Below, piece by piece: positions 24,209 through 33,001 of a stretch of 63,817 bases of DNA. Location: the NCBI GenBank assembly GCA_038731605.1, contig JAVYQP010000007.1, positions 1-63,817 on the forward strand, read 5' to 3'. Under the pieces are notes generated by a model. It saw only the letters and a list, made by a program, of their open reading frames with translations, searched no databases and had not been told where the DNA came from. The stretch comes from WYZ-LMO2 sp038731605 (lineage in GTDB: Archaea; Halobacteriota; Archaeoglobi; Archaeoglobales; Archaeoglobaceae). Position 1 is the first letter of the stretch; each line of letters opens with the position of its first letter. The translations under genes and the position numbers were made by a program.

Positions 24209-24773
24209 CCCTTACCGCCACCGTTTCTCCCGCCTTTACTTTCTCACCCACCTTCTTCACAAACCTGTAACCCTTCGGAATCTCAAGCACAACTCTAGAA
24301 CCGAATCTTATAAGCCCAATCCTCTGTCCCTTCTCAACTTCGTCACCTTCTTTGACGTAGCAAACGATCCTCCTCGCAAAGATCCCAGCGATTTGAACGA
24401 CTTTGTAAATCCCGTCTTCTGCCTTTATCGTTATCTCGTTCATTCTGACGTTCTTCTCCCTTTTATACGCTGGAACTACTTTGCCTTCGTAAAATTCGAC
24501 CTTCAAAACTCTTCCTTTTGCGGGAGATCTGTTCACGTGACAGTCGAAGGGGGACATGAAGATCTCAAGGCGGTTCTGAGATACGTAATCGATTTTGCCA
24601 TCCGCCGGCGATATGACGCCGTCTCCGATTTTTCTTTCCGGATCTCGGAAAAAGTATGCGGTGAAAATCGTAAATAGGATTAGAGGGATTGAGATCGGAT
24701 AATACAGGGCTACCGCTAAGGCTGAGAGTGCTACGAGTGCGATCAGCAGTTTTAAGGCGCTTTTCTCGATCAA
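24192..24773 (-). CDS. asd: Archaetidylserine decarboxylase (pyruvoyl enzyme)
   Basis: Decarboxylates archaetidylserine to archaetidylethanolamine. About 193 residues from the TTG at 24773, which overlaps the artA stop (TTGA). A longer frame upstream would run through artA. One or two N-terminal membrane segments (about 6-42) precede FFRDPER, ISPADG (D58), FMSPFDCHVNRSP (H79) and FGSR, where cleavage before S159 should make the pyruvoyl group. This is the short archaeal/proteobacterial PSD-related type. Position between artA and pssA matches the three-enzyme set linked to lipid anchoring in haloarchaea. Confidence 0.9.
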   Translation of the reverse strand: MIEKSALKLLIALVALSALAVALYYPISIPLILFTIFTAYFFRDPERKIGDGVISPADGKIDYVSQNRLEIFMSPFDCHVNRSPAKGRVLKVEFYEGKVVPAYKREKNVRMNEITIKAEDGIYKVVQIAGIFARRIVCYVKEGDEVEKGQRIGLIRFGSRVVLEIPKGYRFVKKVGEKVKAGETVAVRDEDFS

Positions 24774-25519
24774 ACTTTCACACCCCTTGTAATCTCGTCT
24801 TTCACGGAATAAATGAGTTCTGCAAGCTCTGGAAGTATCCGGAACACAACGTAGGCGATGAGCATAAGCGAGATAAGCGCCAAGATCTTTGATATAACGT
24901 GGTGAGCTATGTAAAAGCTGTTCTCGCCAAACCACAAGTAAGCATAGCTAACCGTTACAAAAACATTCCTAAGCAAGTTCAGAAAGTAGATCGTGGGCAC
25001 GGAAACCAAGAAAGCTTTTATTTTCCTCGAGAGATCTGCCCTGATCCCGAGAGTTGCACCGGTGAAAAGAGCTATGCTCTCGATGGCGGTGCAAGGGAGA
25101 ATTATCTCCACCCCTGCGTCTCCGAGCTCCAAAGTTTTCCCGTAGAGGGAGATCGGAAAACCAAGGGCGTTTCCAAGAATCCAAGTTAGATAAGCGGTGA
25201 TCTCAATCAGAGTCTCTTGGAGAGTCTCGGAAAAAACGAATGGAAAATAGATCGCACCGCTAAGTGCTGAAAAAGCAGTCACTTCCAAATGAGTTCGTGA
25301 ATTCGTTTGGAGAATTGATCTTGCAAACAGAAGAAAAAAAATCCCGCCTAAAAGGAAAAGAACTGCGTTGAAGTAGTCTGTCTGCATGAACTCCATGCTC
25401 TTTGTAATCACTGCGATCGCAAATGTTGTCCAGCTAAAAAATCCAAGAATCTTGCTCTTCGTAACCACGTAAAGAACCATGAGCATCAACGCCACAAATG
25501 CGACAGTCTCTGCCATCAT
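24770..25519 (-). CDS. artA: Archaeosortase A
   Basis: Membrane transpeptidase-like enzyme that recognises PGF-CTERM surface proteins, cuts near the C-terminal signal and allows lipid attachment. The 249 residues have about seven to eight transmembrane segments. Catalytic residues appear in order: C143 (PCTAIES), R184 (LNLLRN) and a His pair 206-207 (YIAHHVISK). The tail VFRILPELAELIY matches the ArtA subtype. The ATG at 25519 is chosen because the longer frame invades the divergent AAA gene. No PGF-CTERM substrate is encoded in this window, so targets must lie elsewhere. Confidence 0.88.
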   Translation of the reverse strand: MMAETVAFVALMLMVLYVVTKSKILGFFSWTTFAIAVITKSMEFMQTDYFNAVLFLLGGIFFLLFARSILQTNSRTHLEVTAFSALSGAIYFPFVFSETLQETLIEITAYLTWILGNALGFPISLYGKTLELGDAGVEIILPCTAIESIALFTGATLGIRADLSRKIKAFLVSVPTIYFLNLLRNVFVTVSYAYLWFGENSFYIAHHVISKILALISLMLIAYVVFRILPELAELIYSVKDEITRGVKV

Positions 25520-25598
25520 TGCGTCCGCATCGCAGAAACGATTTTTAACCTTTGCCAAAAGTTTTAAAAATCGACTTCTCCAACTACTAAGGATTGAG

Positions 25599-26825
25599 AT
25601 GGAAGAGGTAAAACTCGTCGAATTGCTGTTAACCGCTGAAATCTTTAACAGATTCGAGAATCTGAGCGAAAGTGACATCCCGAGGGATATCAGAAAGATC
25701 CTATACAGCAGAGGTAGCCTAAAGAGACCCATAGTCATCAAAGAAGACATCGCAGTTAGATACGCTGGGAAGGCGATCTCGTTGCCCTTCGTCGACTTCA
25801 ACCCACTGACGAAGCAGTTGAAGATAACAGCATTCGACCTCGCAGTCAAATGGCTTTCATCGAAGGGCATCGACGTGATAAGGCGAAATCCTGTTCTTGC
25901 GTTTTACTACGAGAACTTTGATTCCCTCGACGTGTCTTATGAGAATGCGAAAAAGGGAAACCTTCCGGTGCACGGAGACAAGGAGTGGCTTTCTCAAATG
26001 ATTTCAGAACTCGAAAAGAACGAAGAGTTTAAAGAAATGCTGAGCTTAGTCAGGATCTTTTCGCCCGAGGAGATCGATGTGGACTTCGATTCCATAGCGT
26101 TGAACGACGAGCAGATCAACGAGATAAGAAAGATTGAAGTTGCGATCAACGAAACCGAGTATTTGAAGAGGATTGGTTTAACGGACATTGGAAAGATCCT
26201 GTTCATCGGACCTCCTGGCACGGGTAAAACGACGACCGCAAGAGCACTGTCGAAGCACCTTTACCTTCCGATTCTCGAAGTTCGCTTGTCGATGGTTACG
26301 AGCCAATACTTAGGCGAGACTTCGAAGAACATAGAGAAGATCTTCGAGGTTGCAAAGAAGTTAAGTCCTTGCATCCTCTTCATCGACGAATTCGACTACG
26401 TTGCAAAAACAAGGACGAGCGACGAACATGCTGCGATTAAGAGGGCGGTTAACACCTTGCTGAAGGCTATAGACGACATAAATCTGGTTGAGGACAGAGT
26501 CTTGCTAATCGCCGCAACAAACCACCCCTCCATACTCGACCCAGCTGTTTGGAGGAGGTTTGACAAGGTCCTCGAGTTTCCAGAGCCAGAGGAGAAGATG
26601 AGAAGGAGGATATTCGAGATATTCTTGCGGAGAATCGACGGAGAGTTCGATTTAGATGAACTCGTCAAAGAAACGAAGGGATTTACGGGCGCAGATATAA
26701 AGCTCGTGATAAGGGAAGCTGTGCTAAGGGCTTTGCTCGAGGGTAGGAAAAAAGTTTACCAAAAAGATTTGCTCGATGCGATCAACGAAGTAAAAGCAAG
26801 GTTTACGATGAAGTATGATGGTTAA
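25599..26825 (+). CDS. AAA ATPase, possibly AMA type
   Basis: 408 residues with one AAA module: Walker A GPPGTGKT at 204-211, pore-loop SQYLGE at 235-240, Walker B FIDEFD at 261-266, sensor and arginine region AATNHPSILDPAVWRRFD and a C-terminal helical domain. The first 170 residues are a separate N-domain. Such single-module AAA proteins of methanogens and Archaeoglobus (AMA) form proteasome-like unfoldase rings; that identity is likely but not proven here. A second possibility is a general AAA chaperone. It is divergent from artA and overlaps the next gene by 11 bases. Confidence 0.8.
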   Translation: MEEVKLVELLLTAEIFNRFENLSESDIPRDIRKILYSRGSLKRPIVIKEDIAVRYAGKAISLPFVDFNPLTKQLKITAFDLAVKWLSSKGIDVIRRNPVLAFYYENFDSLDVSYENAKKGNLPVHGDKEWLSQMISELEKNEEFKEMLSLVRIFSPEEIDVDFDSIALNDEQINEIRKIEVAINETEYLKRIGLTDIGKILFIGPPGTGKTTTARALSKHLYLPILEVRLSMVTSQYLGETSKNIEKIFEVAKKLSPCILFIDEFDYVAKTRTSDEHAAIKRAVNTLLKAIDDINLVEDRVLLIAATNHPSILDPAVWRRFDKVLEFPEPEEKMRRRIFEIFLRRIDGEFDLDELVKETKGFTGADIKLVIREAVLRALLEGRKKVYQKDLLDAINEVKARFTMKYDG

Positions 26826-27579
26826 ACTCTTAGGCACCGGTGACTCGCCGGGAACGCCGATCCTCAACTGCCACTGCAAAACCTGCGAGGATGCAAGGAA
26901 AAAAGGGTGGGAAAGAAAGAGGTTCTCGATTCTCGTAAAAAACGGGGACAAGTTCATACTGATCGACACTTCTCCTGATCTGAGAAGGCAGTTGCTCGAG
27001 AACAACGTCGAAAGAGTTGAAGCTGTGATCTGGACTCACTCGCACTTCGACCACTTCAGCGGTTTTGGGGAGTTTTACAGGGTTCAGGGAGATGTAGAGG
27101 TTTACACGACGCCATCGATTCACGAAAGCGTTGGCAAGTTCATGCAGTTTCTAAGCTATAGGAAAAGGGAGGTCGAGGAGTTCCAGAGCTTCAAGATCTC
27201 GGACATCGAGTTCACCCTTTTCCCCGTCAACCACCCGCCCGTAGATGCGGTGGGGGTGAAGATAGAGTGGAACGGATTCAAAGTCGTCGTTACGGGAGAC
27301 ACGAACTCTGAGATCGACGAAAAAAGTTTATCCGAGATGGAAAAACCAGATCTGCTGATTGCAAATGCAATAGCCCCGAGCGGGAAGTTCAAGAAGCACA
27401 TGAACGCAAAAGAAGCCATGCTTCTCGGCGAGCGTCTTGGAGCGAAGAAGGTCGTGCTATCTCACCTCGGTCACTTCTATCCACCCCACAGGTCTGCGAT
27501 CAAGATCTTTCCAGTTGGAGAAGATTATCAAGAGTTTTACTTTGGAGAGGGAAAGCTCGATGAGTTCTTTGGGGATTGA
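26815..27579 (+). CDS. Metallo-beta-lactamase-fold hydrolase, PhnP-like
   Basis: 254-residue metal-dependent hydrolase related to PhnP-type phosphodiesterases. The N-terminus carries GTGDSPGTP and a cysteine cluster (CHCKTC, residues 19-24) typical of the structural zinc site of this subfamily. Metal ligands THSHFDH are at 74-80, with VNHPP, TGDTN and LSHLGH following. The substrate is probably a cyclic or phosphodiester compound but is unknown. Alternative ATG at 26818. It overlaps the AAA gene and mfnF, so the three form one operon. Confidence 0.85.
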   Translation: MMVKLLGTGDSPGTPILNCHCKTCEDARKKGWERKRFSILVKNGDKFILIDTSPDLRRQLLENNVERVEAVIWTHSHFDHFSGFGEFYRVQGDVEVYTTPSIHESVGKFMQFLSYRKREVEEFQSFKISDIEFTLFPVNHPPVDAVGVKIEWNGFKVVVTGDTNSEIDEKSLSEMEKPDLLIANAIAPSGKFKKHMNAKEAMLLGERLGAKKVVLSHLGHFYPPHRSAIKIFPVGEDYQEFYFGEGKLDEFFGD

Positions 27580-28492
27580 TGTAGGCGGGGCGAACTTAAA
27601 GGTCGCAGGGGAGGGAGTTGCGGATATAATCTACTTCCCGATGTGGAGAATGGCTGGAAACCTCAAGGACAAGCTCGAAGAGATCGCAAAGAGATCTGGA
27701 GCGGAGAAGGCTGGAATCGTTATAACCGCAGAACTCGCAGACGTTTTCAAGAGCAAAGAAGAGGGGATCAGATTCGTCGAGAGAGCCTGCAGAGAAGTTT
27801 TCAAGGACGTGTATTTCTTGGACGTTCACGGCAACCTTGTGAAAGAGATAAAAAACCCGAGACTCTTTTCGGCGAGCAACTGGGTTGCCTCGATCTCTTT
27901 TCTACTTTCCGAAGGTTATCGGGACTTCCTCTTCGTCGACATCGGCTCGACCACTGCGGACTTGATTCCAGTGAAGGACAGAATTATTTCAGCGCTCACC
28001 GATTTTGAAAGGCTGAAGAAGAAGGAGCTGATATACTTTGGTGTGCTGAGAACCCCTGTCTTCTACGTTCTACGAAGTTTCGAAGGGGCGAAGCTTTGCC
28101 CAGAGTTCTTCGCAATAACCGCAGACGTGTTCAGAATAACTGGCGACATAAGCGAAAAAGACTACACATGCGAAACTCCTGACGGAAAAGGGAGGAGCGT
28201 TGAGGACTGCATGCGGAGAATCGCAAGAACCGTGTGCTGTGACCTCGAAGAACTTGGAGAGGAAAAAGCTAAGGAGCTTGCAATCAACGCAAAAAAGTCG
28301 ATGGTGAGAGTCTTGCGGAGAGAGATCAGGAGAAAGGTTGAGGAACACGGGCTAAAGCAAGTCCTTGCCTGCGGGATTGGCGAATTCCTCGTTGAGGAGA
28401 GCTACGAATGCGTGCGTTTGTCAAAAATCTACGGAGAATTCTCAAAGCTCTTTCCGGCTTTTGCGATGTTCAAGCTTGTCGAGAATCTCTGA
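27560..28492 (+). CDS. mfnF: Methanofuran synthesis enzyme MfnF (hydantoinase/oxoprolinase-like)
   Basis: Joins the furan unit to glutamyl-tyramine in methanofuran synthesis. About 310 residues from the ATG at 27560. It has the sugar-kinase/hydantoinase-like ATP fold: GIDVGGANLK at the start, FVDIGSTTADL (about 133-143), LIYFGVLRTPV and LACGIGEFL near the end. This pattern matches the archaeal one-carbon-pathway protein family to which MfnF belongs. It overlaps the upstream hydrolase by 20 bases and the convergent aldolase gene by 51. mfnB is also in this window. Confidence 0.85.
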   Translation: MSSLGIDVGGANLKVAGEGVADIIYFPMWRMAGNLKDKLEEIAKRSGAEKAGIVITAELADVFKSKEEGIRFVERACREVFKDVYFLDVHGNLVKEIKNPRLFSASNWVASISFLLSEGYRDFLFVDIGSTTADLIPVKDRIISALTDFERLKKKELIYFGVLRTPVFYVLRSFEGAKLCPEFFAITADVFRITGDISEKDYTCETPDGKGRSVEDCMRRIARTVCCDLEELGEEKAKELAINAKKSMVRVLRREIRRKVEEHGLKQVLACGIGEFLVEESYECVRLSKIYGEFSKLFPAFAMFKLVENL

Positions 28493-28996
28493 ATAGTATA
28501 GGATTTCGCAAGAGTGCTCCACGTAGCAAGCCTTGTTAAACGCTTCCCTCAAGCTTTTTCCAGCGGAGTAGATCCCATGTCCTCTTGCGATCACAACGCC
28601 GTTTCTGCGAATTTTTTCGGCGATCTCCTTTGCATACCCTTCCTTCCCAAACTCCTCTTTTACAACCTCGATTTTACCAAAGTAAAGCTTTCCTTCGAGG
28701 TCTAATGGTGTGATCTCGTCTTTTTTCAGGCTGAGAACTACGTTGAAAACCCCGTGGCAATGGAGAACTGCGTTGAACTCTGAGAGCTCGTAGATCTTCA
28801 AGTGCACAGCTTTATCACGGGAAGCGTTCGGAGATTCGATTGGGACAAAATCGAATTCTTCGAGGCTTTCGAGGTTGGACCCAGTCTTGGTGATCATAAT
28901 TCTTCCGTTCTCTCTGAAGCTTATGTTCCCACTTGCTCCATCGATGAGCCTCGAGCGAAAAAGAAGCTTCCCAATCTCTATCGCCTCTTTTATCAT
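28442..28996 (-). CDS. Class II aldolase/adducin family protein (fuculose-phosphate aldolase-like)
   Basis: 184-residue zinc-dependent aldolase-fold protein. Visible are GASGNISFRENGRIMITKTG (phosphate-binding loop), LHCHGVFNVVLS (two zinc histidines) and ARGHGIYSAGKSLREAF (third histidine region). This fits L-fuculose-1-phosphate aldolase-like enzymes, which in archaea can make or cleave lactaldehyde or ketose phosphates. The substrate is not determined. Its 3' end overlaps mfnF by 51 bases on the opposite strand, the longest such overlap in the window. Confidence 0.85.
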   Translation of the reverse strand: MIKEAIEIGKLLFRSRLIDGASGNISFRENGRIMITKTGSNLESLEEFDFVPIESPNASRDKAVHLKIYELSEFNAVLHCHGVFNVVLSLKKDEITPLDLEGKLYFGKIEVVKEEFGKEGYAKEIAEKIRRNGVVIARGHGIYSAGKSLREAFNKACYVEHSCEILYYSEILDKLEHRKSRKEL

Positions 28997-29075
28997 GACC
29001 GCAAATCAACGAAATCTTTAAAAACCTTTTTCTATACACATATTAGTGCCCACGAGGGCTTTTTTGGGTGGAGCT
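28997..29075 (+). promoter_or_regulatory. Promoter and leader of psmB
   Basis: TTTAAAAA at 29017-29024 lies where a TATA box would start transcription near 29045-29050. GGTGGAG just before the ATG at 29076 is a ribosome binding site. A GTG at 29046 would be almost leaderless and is a possible alternative start. Confidence 0.5.
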
Positions 29076-29708
29076 ATGGAGGAAAAAATCTATAAGGGAA
29101 CAACGACAGTAGGATTAGTTTGTAAAGACGGCGTAGTGATGGCTACCGAAAAAAGGGCTACGATGGGGAACTTCATCGCAAGTAGAACTGCGAAGAAGAT
29201 ATACCAAGTTGCGGATAGAATAGCGATGACAACCGCTGGTAGCGTTGGCGACGCACAATTCCTTGCAAGGCTCATAAAGGTTGAAGCGAATCTCTACGAG
29301 ATAAGAAGGGAAAGGAAGCCTTCTGTTAGAGCGATCGCAACGCTGACCTCGAACCTTCTCAACTCCTACCGCTTCTACCCCTACATCGTCCAACTCCTCA
29401 TCGGGGGTATCGACGACGAGGGAGCGAAGATATTCTCAATCGATCCCATCGGTGGGGCGATCGAGGAGAGAGACATTGTAGCAACGGGGAGCGGTAGCTT
29501 GACCGCTTATGGTGTTCTCGAAGACAGGTTCAGCCCAGAGATTGGTGTAAGCGATGCGGTAGAGCTTGCGGTTAGGGCTATCTTTTCAGCAATGAAACGT
29601 GACTCTGCGTCGGGCGACGGAATCGATGTCGTGAGAATAACGGAGAAGGAGTATTACCAACTCCGAGCAGAAGAGATAGATGCGATAATCTCGAAGTTCC
29701 GAAAGTAA
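29076..29708 (+). CDS. psmB: Proteasome beta subunit
   Basis: Catalytic subunit of the 20S proteasome. From ATG 29076, with ribosome binding site GGTGGAG, it has 210 residues. An eight-residue propeptide ending KIYKG precedes TTTVG, so the mature chain starts at the catalytic threonine after autoprocessing. Later motifs are MATEKRATMG (with the conserved Lys), TTAGSVGDAQ and GSGSLTAYGVLEDRF with the SASGDGIDV end. It is followed after one base by aCPSF1, a common archaeal pair. Confidence 0.97.
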   Translation: MEEKIYKGTTTVGLVCKDGVVMATEKRATMGNFIASRTAKKIYQVADRIAMTTAGSVGDAQFLARLIKVEANLYEIRRERKPSVRAIATLTSNLLNSYRFYPYIVQLLIGGIDDEGAKIFSIDPIGGAIEERDIVATGSGSLTAYGVLEDRFSPEIGVSDAVELAVRAIFSAMKRDSASGDGIDVVRITEKEYYQLRAEEIDAIISKFRK

Positions 29709-29709
29709 G

Positions 29710-31599
29710 ATGGAGATAGATGAGATAAGGAGAAAGGTTAAGGAGCTCGTTCCGAAGAATATAAGGATTAAAGACGTGGAATTAGAGGGTCCGCTGGTAG
29801 TTGTTTACATCGAGAACCCGCAAGAGCTTGCAGAAGTTGACATCGTGAAAAAGTTGGCTAAGGAGCTGAGGAAGAGAATTGTCATCCGTCCGGATCCGAA
29901 GATACTGAAGCCCAAGGCTGAGGCGAAGGAGATAATAAAGAAGATAGTGCCAGAAGAGGCGAAGATCTCAAGCATAGAGTTCGATGAAGAGAACGGCGAA
30001 GTTATAATCGAGGCAGAGAAGCCGGGAATGGTAATCGGAAGACAGGGGATCACCTTCAGAGAGATAATGAAAGAGGTTGGCTGGAGTCCGAGGGTTGTCA
30101 GAACCCCGCCTTTAAAATCGAAGATCATAGAGAGCGTCCGTGACTACCTAACGAGTGTTAGGGAAGAGAGGCAGAAAGAGCTCAGAAGAATCGGAATGCG
30201 AATCCACAGGGCAATTCTACCAGATGGGAACTGGGTCAGGGTTACCTTCCTTGGGGGGTGCAGAGAGGTCGGGAGGAGTTGTTATCTCTTGCAAACAAGG
30301 CACAGCAAGGTGCTCATCGACTGCGGGGTTAACGTTAGCAACATCGCTGAAACGCCTTACCTTTACCTACCAGAAGTTCAGCCCTTGGACTCGTTGGATG
30401 CGGTTGTGATTACACATGCGCATCTCGACCACTGCGGACTCGTGCCACTGCTCTACAAGTTCAACTACAACGGACCGATCTACGTAACTCCGCCAACGAG
30501 AGATCTAATGGTTCTTCTCCAGCTCGACTTCATAGAGGTTGCGGAAAGGGAAAAAGAGGCGATTTACAGTTCTGCAATGGTCAGAGAGGCTTTAAAGCAC
30601 ACGATAACGCTAAACTATGGCGAAGTAACAGACATAAGCCCAGATCTAAGGCTGACCTTCTACAACGCTGGGCACATCCTTGGATCTGCGATTGCGCACT
30701 TCCACGTCGGCGAAGGACTTTACAACATCGCATTCACAGGCGACTTCAAATTCGAGAAGACTCGGCTCTTCGACAAAACCGCCACGAATTTCCCGAGGCT
30801 CGAGGCTTTGATCATGGAGGCAACTTACGGCGGAGCGAACGATTTGCAACCCTCAAGAGCTGAGGCGGAGCAGAGGTTAATCGATATAATCAACGAGACC
30901 GTAGAAAAAGGTGGTCGAGTCCTAATTCCAGCTTTCGCAGTTGGGAGAAGCCAAGAAGTGATGATAGTCCTCGAGGAGGCGATAAGGGAGAAGAGATTAA
31001 AGGAAGTGCCGATCTACATAGACGGAATGATCTACGAAGCGACTGCGATCCATACAGCGTATCCCGAGTATTTGAACTCGACCCTCAGAGATCTCATCTT
31101 CTACAACGGAATAAACCCGTTTATAAGCGAAAGCTTCGTTCGAGTTGATTCCGCAAACAAGAGGGAGGCTGTCATCAACGATCCGTCTCCCTGCGTGATC
31201 ATAGCCCCTTCTGGGATGCTGAACGGTGGACCTGTGATGGAATACTTCAGAAACCTTGCGGAGAACGAGAAGAACACGTTGATCTTCGTCGGCTATCAAG
31301 CGGAGGGGACGCTTGGAAGAAAACTGCAAAAAGGCTGGAAGGAGATACCATTCTCAGTGGATGGAAGAAGGGAGGTCGTGAACGTCAGAATGCGTGTCGA
31401 AACAGTAGATGGCTTTTCAGGGCACTCAGATAGAAAACAGCTCATAAACTACGTCAAGTTCCTAAATCCAAAGCCCTCAAAGATCGTAACCGTGCACGGA
31501 GACGAGAACAAGTGCATCGAGCTCGCTTCGACAATATACAAGACATACAAGATCGAGACGAGGGCTCCAATGAACATGGAAACAATAAGGTTCCTTTAG
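29710..31599 (+). CDS. fttA: aCPSF1 / FttA, transcription termination factor and ribonuclease
   Basis: Archaeal CPSF73-like protein that cuts nascent RNA and terminates transcription. The 629 residues contain two N-terminal KH-type domains (GMVIGRQG, 106-113), a metallo-beta-lactamase domain with THAHLDH (235-241) and GHILGSAIAHF, and the beta-CASP insert (AVGRSQEVMIVL, then IIAPSGMLNGGP). The C-terminal VDGFSGHSD and VHGDENKC motifs complete the metal site. The gene is directly downstream of psmB. Its function is relevant here because nine convergent gene pairs in this window overlap. Confidence 0.96.
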   Translation: MEIDEIRRKVKELVPKNIRIKDVELEGPLVVVYIENPQELAEVDIVKKLAKELRKRIVIRPDPKILKPKAEAKEIIKKIVPEEAKISSIEFDEENGEVIIEAEKPGMVIGRQGITFREIMKEVGWSPRVVRTPPLKSKIIESVRDYLTSVREERQKELRRIGMRIHRAILPDGNWVRVTFLGGCREVGRSCYLLQTRHSKVLIDCGVNVSNIAETPYLYLPEVQPLDSLDAVVITHAHLDHCGLVPLLYKFNYNGPIYVTPPTRDLMVLLQLDFIEVAEREKEAIYSSAMVREALKHTITLNYGEVTDISPDLRLTFYNAGHILGSAIAHFHVGEGLYNIAFTGDFKFEKTRLFDKTATNFPRLEALIMEATYGGANDLQPSRAEAEQRLIDIINETVEKGGRVLIPAFAVGRSQEVMIVLEEAIREKRLKEVPIYIDGMIYEATAIHTAYPEYLNSTLRDLIFYNGINPFISESFVRVDSANKREAVINDPSPCVIIAPSGMLNGGPVMEYFRNLAENEKNTLIFVGYQAEGTLGRKLQKGWKEIPFSVDGRREVVNVRMRVETVDGFSGHSDRKQLINYVKFLNPKPSKIVTVHGDENKCIELASTIYKTYKIETRAPMNMETIRFL

Positions 31600-31982
31600 T
31601 CAAGTAGGAGCTTCAAAGCCTCTACTTTCGCTCCAAACGGGACGTCTTCACTTATTATCGCTCCCCTGAAGTCGGGAAAAGCTGTCAGAATCTCGTCCGC
31701 TTGGCTTCTGCTTGTGATAATCTCCTGAATCGTGCCACTTCTTGTAACGCAAAAGAACGTTGCTTTTGCCTTGCACCTTCTCGCAATCTCCAACACCGCT
31801 TCTCCTTCCCATGAGCCAAGGCTTGCGACGAAGATGAGAGTTTCGTAGCCCTGAAGCGTCTCTAAAAAAGTGTCCAAATTCGTTTCAATCCCAAAGAAGA
31901 AGACGTCGATCTCAAGATCCTTTGTGACCGCTTCAACGATTTTCTCGTTCCTCTTACCGACGAGAACAATAGACTTGCCCAT
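31596..31982 (-). CDS. Hypothetical 128-residue protein
   Basis: I do not recognise the family. From ATG 31982 the 128 residues start KSIVLVGKRNEKIVEAV, a Rossmann-like beta strand and helix, then alternating strands and helices (DVFFFGIETN, LIFVASLGSW, ATFFCVTRSG). It looks like a small alpha/beta soluble protein, perhaps nucleotide-binding. No catalytic motif is evident. It follows the TPR gene with a 22-base gap, so the two are probably co-transcribed, and it overlaps the end of fttA by four bases. Confidence 0.7.
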   Translation of the reverse strand: MGKSIVLVGKRNEKIVEAVTKDLEIDVFFFGIETNLDTFLETLQGYETLIFVASLGSWEGEAVLEIARRCKAKATFFCVTRSGTIQEIITSRSQADEILTAFPDFRGAIISEDVPFGAKVEALKLLLD

Positions 31983-32004
31983 GAAAGTCTTAGCTCTGGG
32001 GGTA

Positions 32005-32901
32005 TTAAAGTGTTTCGAGGTCTTTGGATTTCTTCCCGTAGGCATTTCTGCGCAACTCACATTCGTGTGCTTTTTCTTGATTCCCTGTTTCTCGGTAGCA
32101 CTGAATCAAGTTGTCGTAGACCTCCAGAATTTTATCCGAGATCGCACTTTCAAACTTCAGCGTGGACTCAAAAAACTCTACCGCCTTCCTGGGATTTCTT
32201 TTAGCGTAGCGTTTCCCTATGTCTACGAGCATGGTTGCGTAATCCGCATCGCTGAGCTGTAAGTTCTCAAAAAGATCTCTCACAAGTAAAGAGCTCTTTT
32301 CAAGAGCTTTTTCTGCCTTTGTGTATTCTTCCTTCTTTTCAAGCATATCAGCCAGTTTTACAAGGTTCTCAGCAAGACTCTTCGCATCTTTGCTGTGGAG
32401 CTCCTTTCTCAACTCGAAAGCTTCGTTGAGAAACTTTTCTGCTTTTTTATCAAATTTGTTTATGTAAAAATTTCCAAGCTCCAAACACACAACCGCCAAA
32501 AGCTTTTTTGAGTCTTCCAGCATAAGCAGATCCTTTGCTTCTCGGTAAAAAGCCAAAAGTATCTCCTCGAACTTTGTCTCGGGAAACCCGAGAGCCTTTA
32601 AATGGTTTCTGAGCCCATTTAAGCCGTGTTTTCCGCTACCGACCAACAGCTCCGTGATCTCGGGAAACACGACGATCCTCGATTCAACGCCGAAGATTAG
32701 CTCTGAGACGTTTTTCGTCAAGAACCTTGCTTTTAAGTTTTCTACAGTTTTCTTGCTGATAGCACCAAAATTTTCGTATTCGGAGAGAACCGCTTTCATA
32801 TCATCGACGTCGATCTTTTCCGAGATCTCCTTAGCGGTAGCTTGATCGAATCCTGCATCGAGCAGAACACGTATGAGCCTGAACCTCTCGAGGAACTCCA
32901 T
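32005..32901 (-). CDS. TPR-repeat protein
   Basis: 298 residues, almost all helical. From about residue 120 helix pairs fit tetratricopeptide repeats (LAVVCLELGNFYINKFDKKA, LVKLADMLEKKEEYTKAEKAL, MLVDIGKRYAKRNPRKAVEFF, VYDNLIQCYRETGNQEKA). The N-terminal third (GFDQATAKEISEKIDVDDM) is a separate helical part. TPR proteins serve as protein-protein scaffolds. The partner is unknown; the downstream 128-residue gene is the obvious candidate. Confidence 0.85.
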   Translation of the reverse strand: MEFLERFRLIRVLLDAGFDQATAKEISEKIDVDDMKAVLSEYENFGAISKKTVENLKARFLTKNVSELIFGVESRIVVFPEITELLVGSGKHGLNGLRNHLKALGFPETKFEEILLAFYREAKDLLMLEDSKKLLAVVCLELGNFYINKFDKKAEKFLNEAFELRKELHSKDAKSLAENLVKLADMLEKKEEYTKAEKALEKSSLLVRDLFENLQLSDADYATMLVDIGKRYAKRNPRKAVEFFESTLKFESAISDKILEVYDNLIQCYRETGNQEKAHECELRRNAYGKKSKDLETL

Positions 32902-33001
32902 AATCGATCTCTGAAAATAATTTTAAAAATCTTTCGTGAAATAGAGCTGGCAAGCGGTTGTTGGTTAAATAAATTTTTATGGAGTTTGATCAACTGCAAC
33001 C

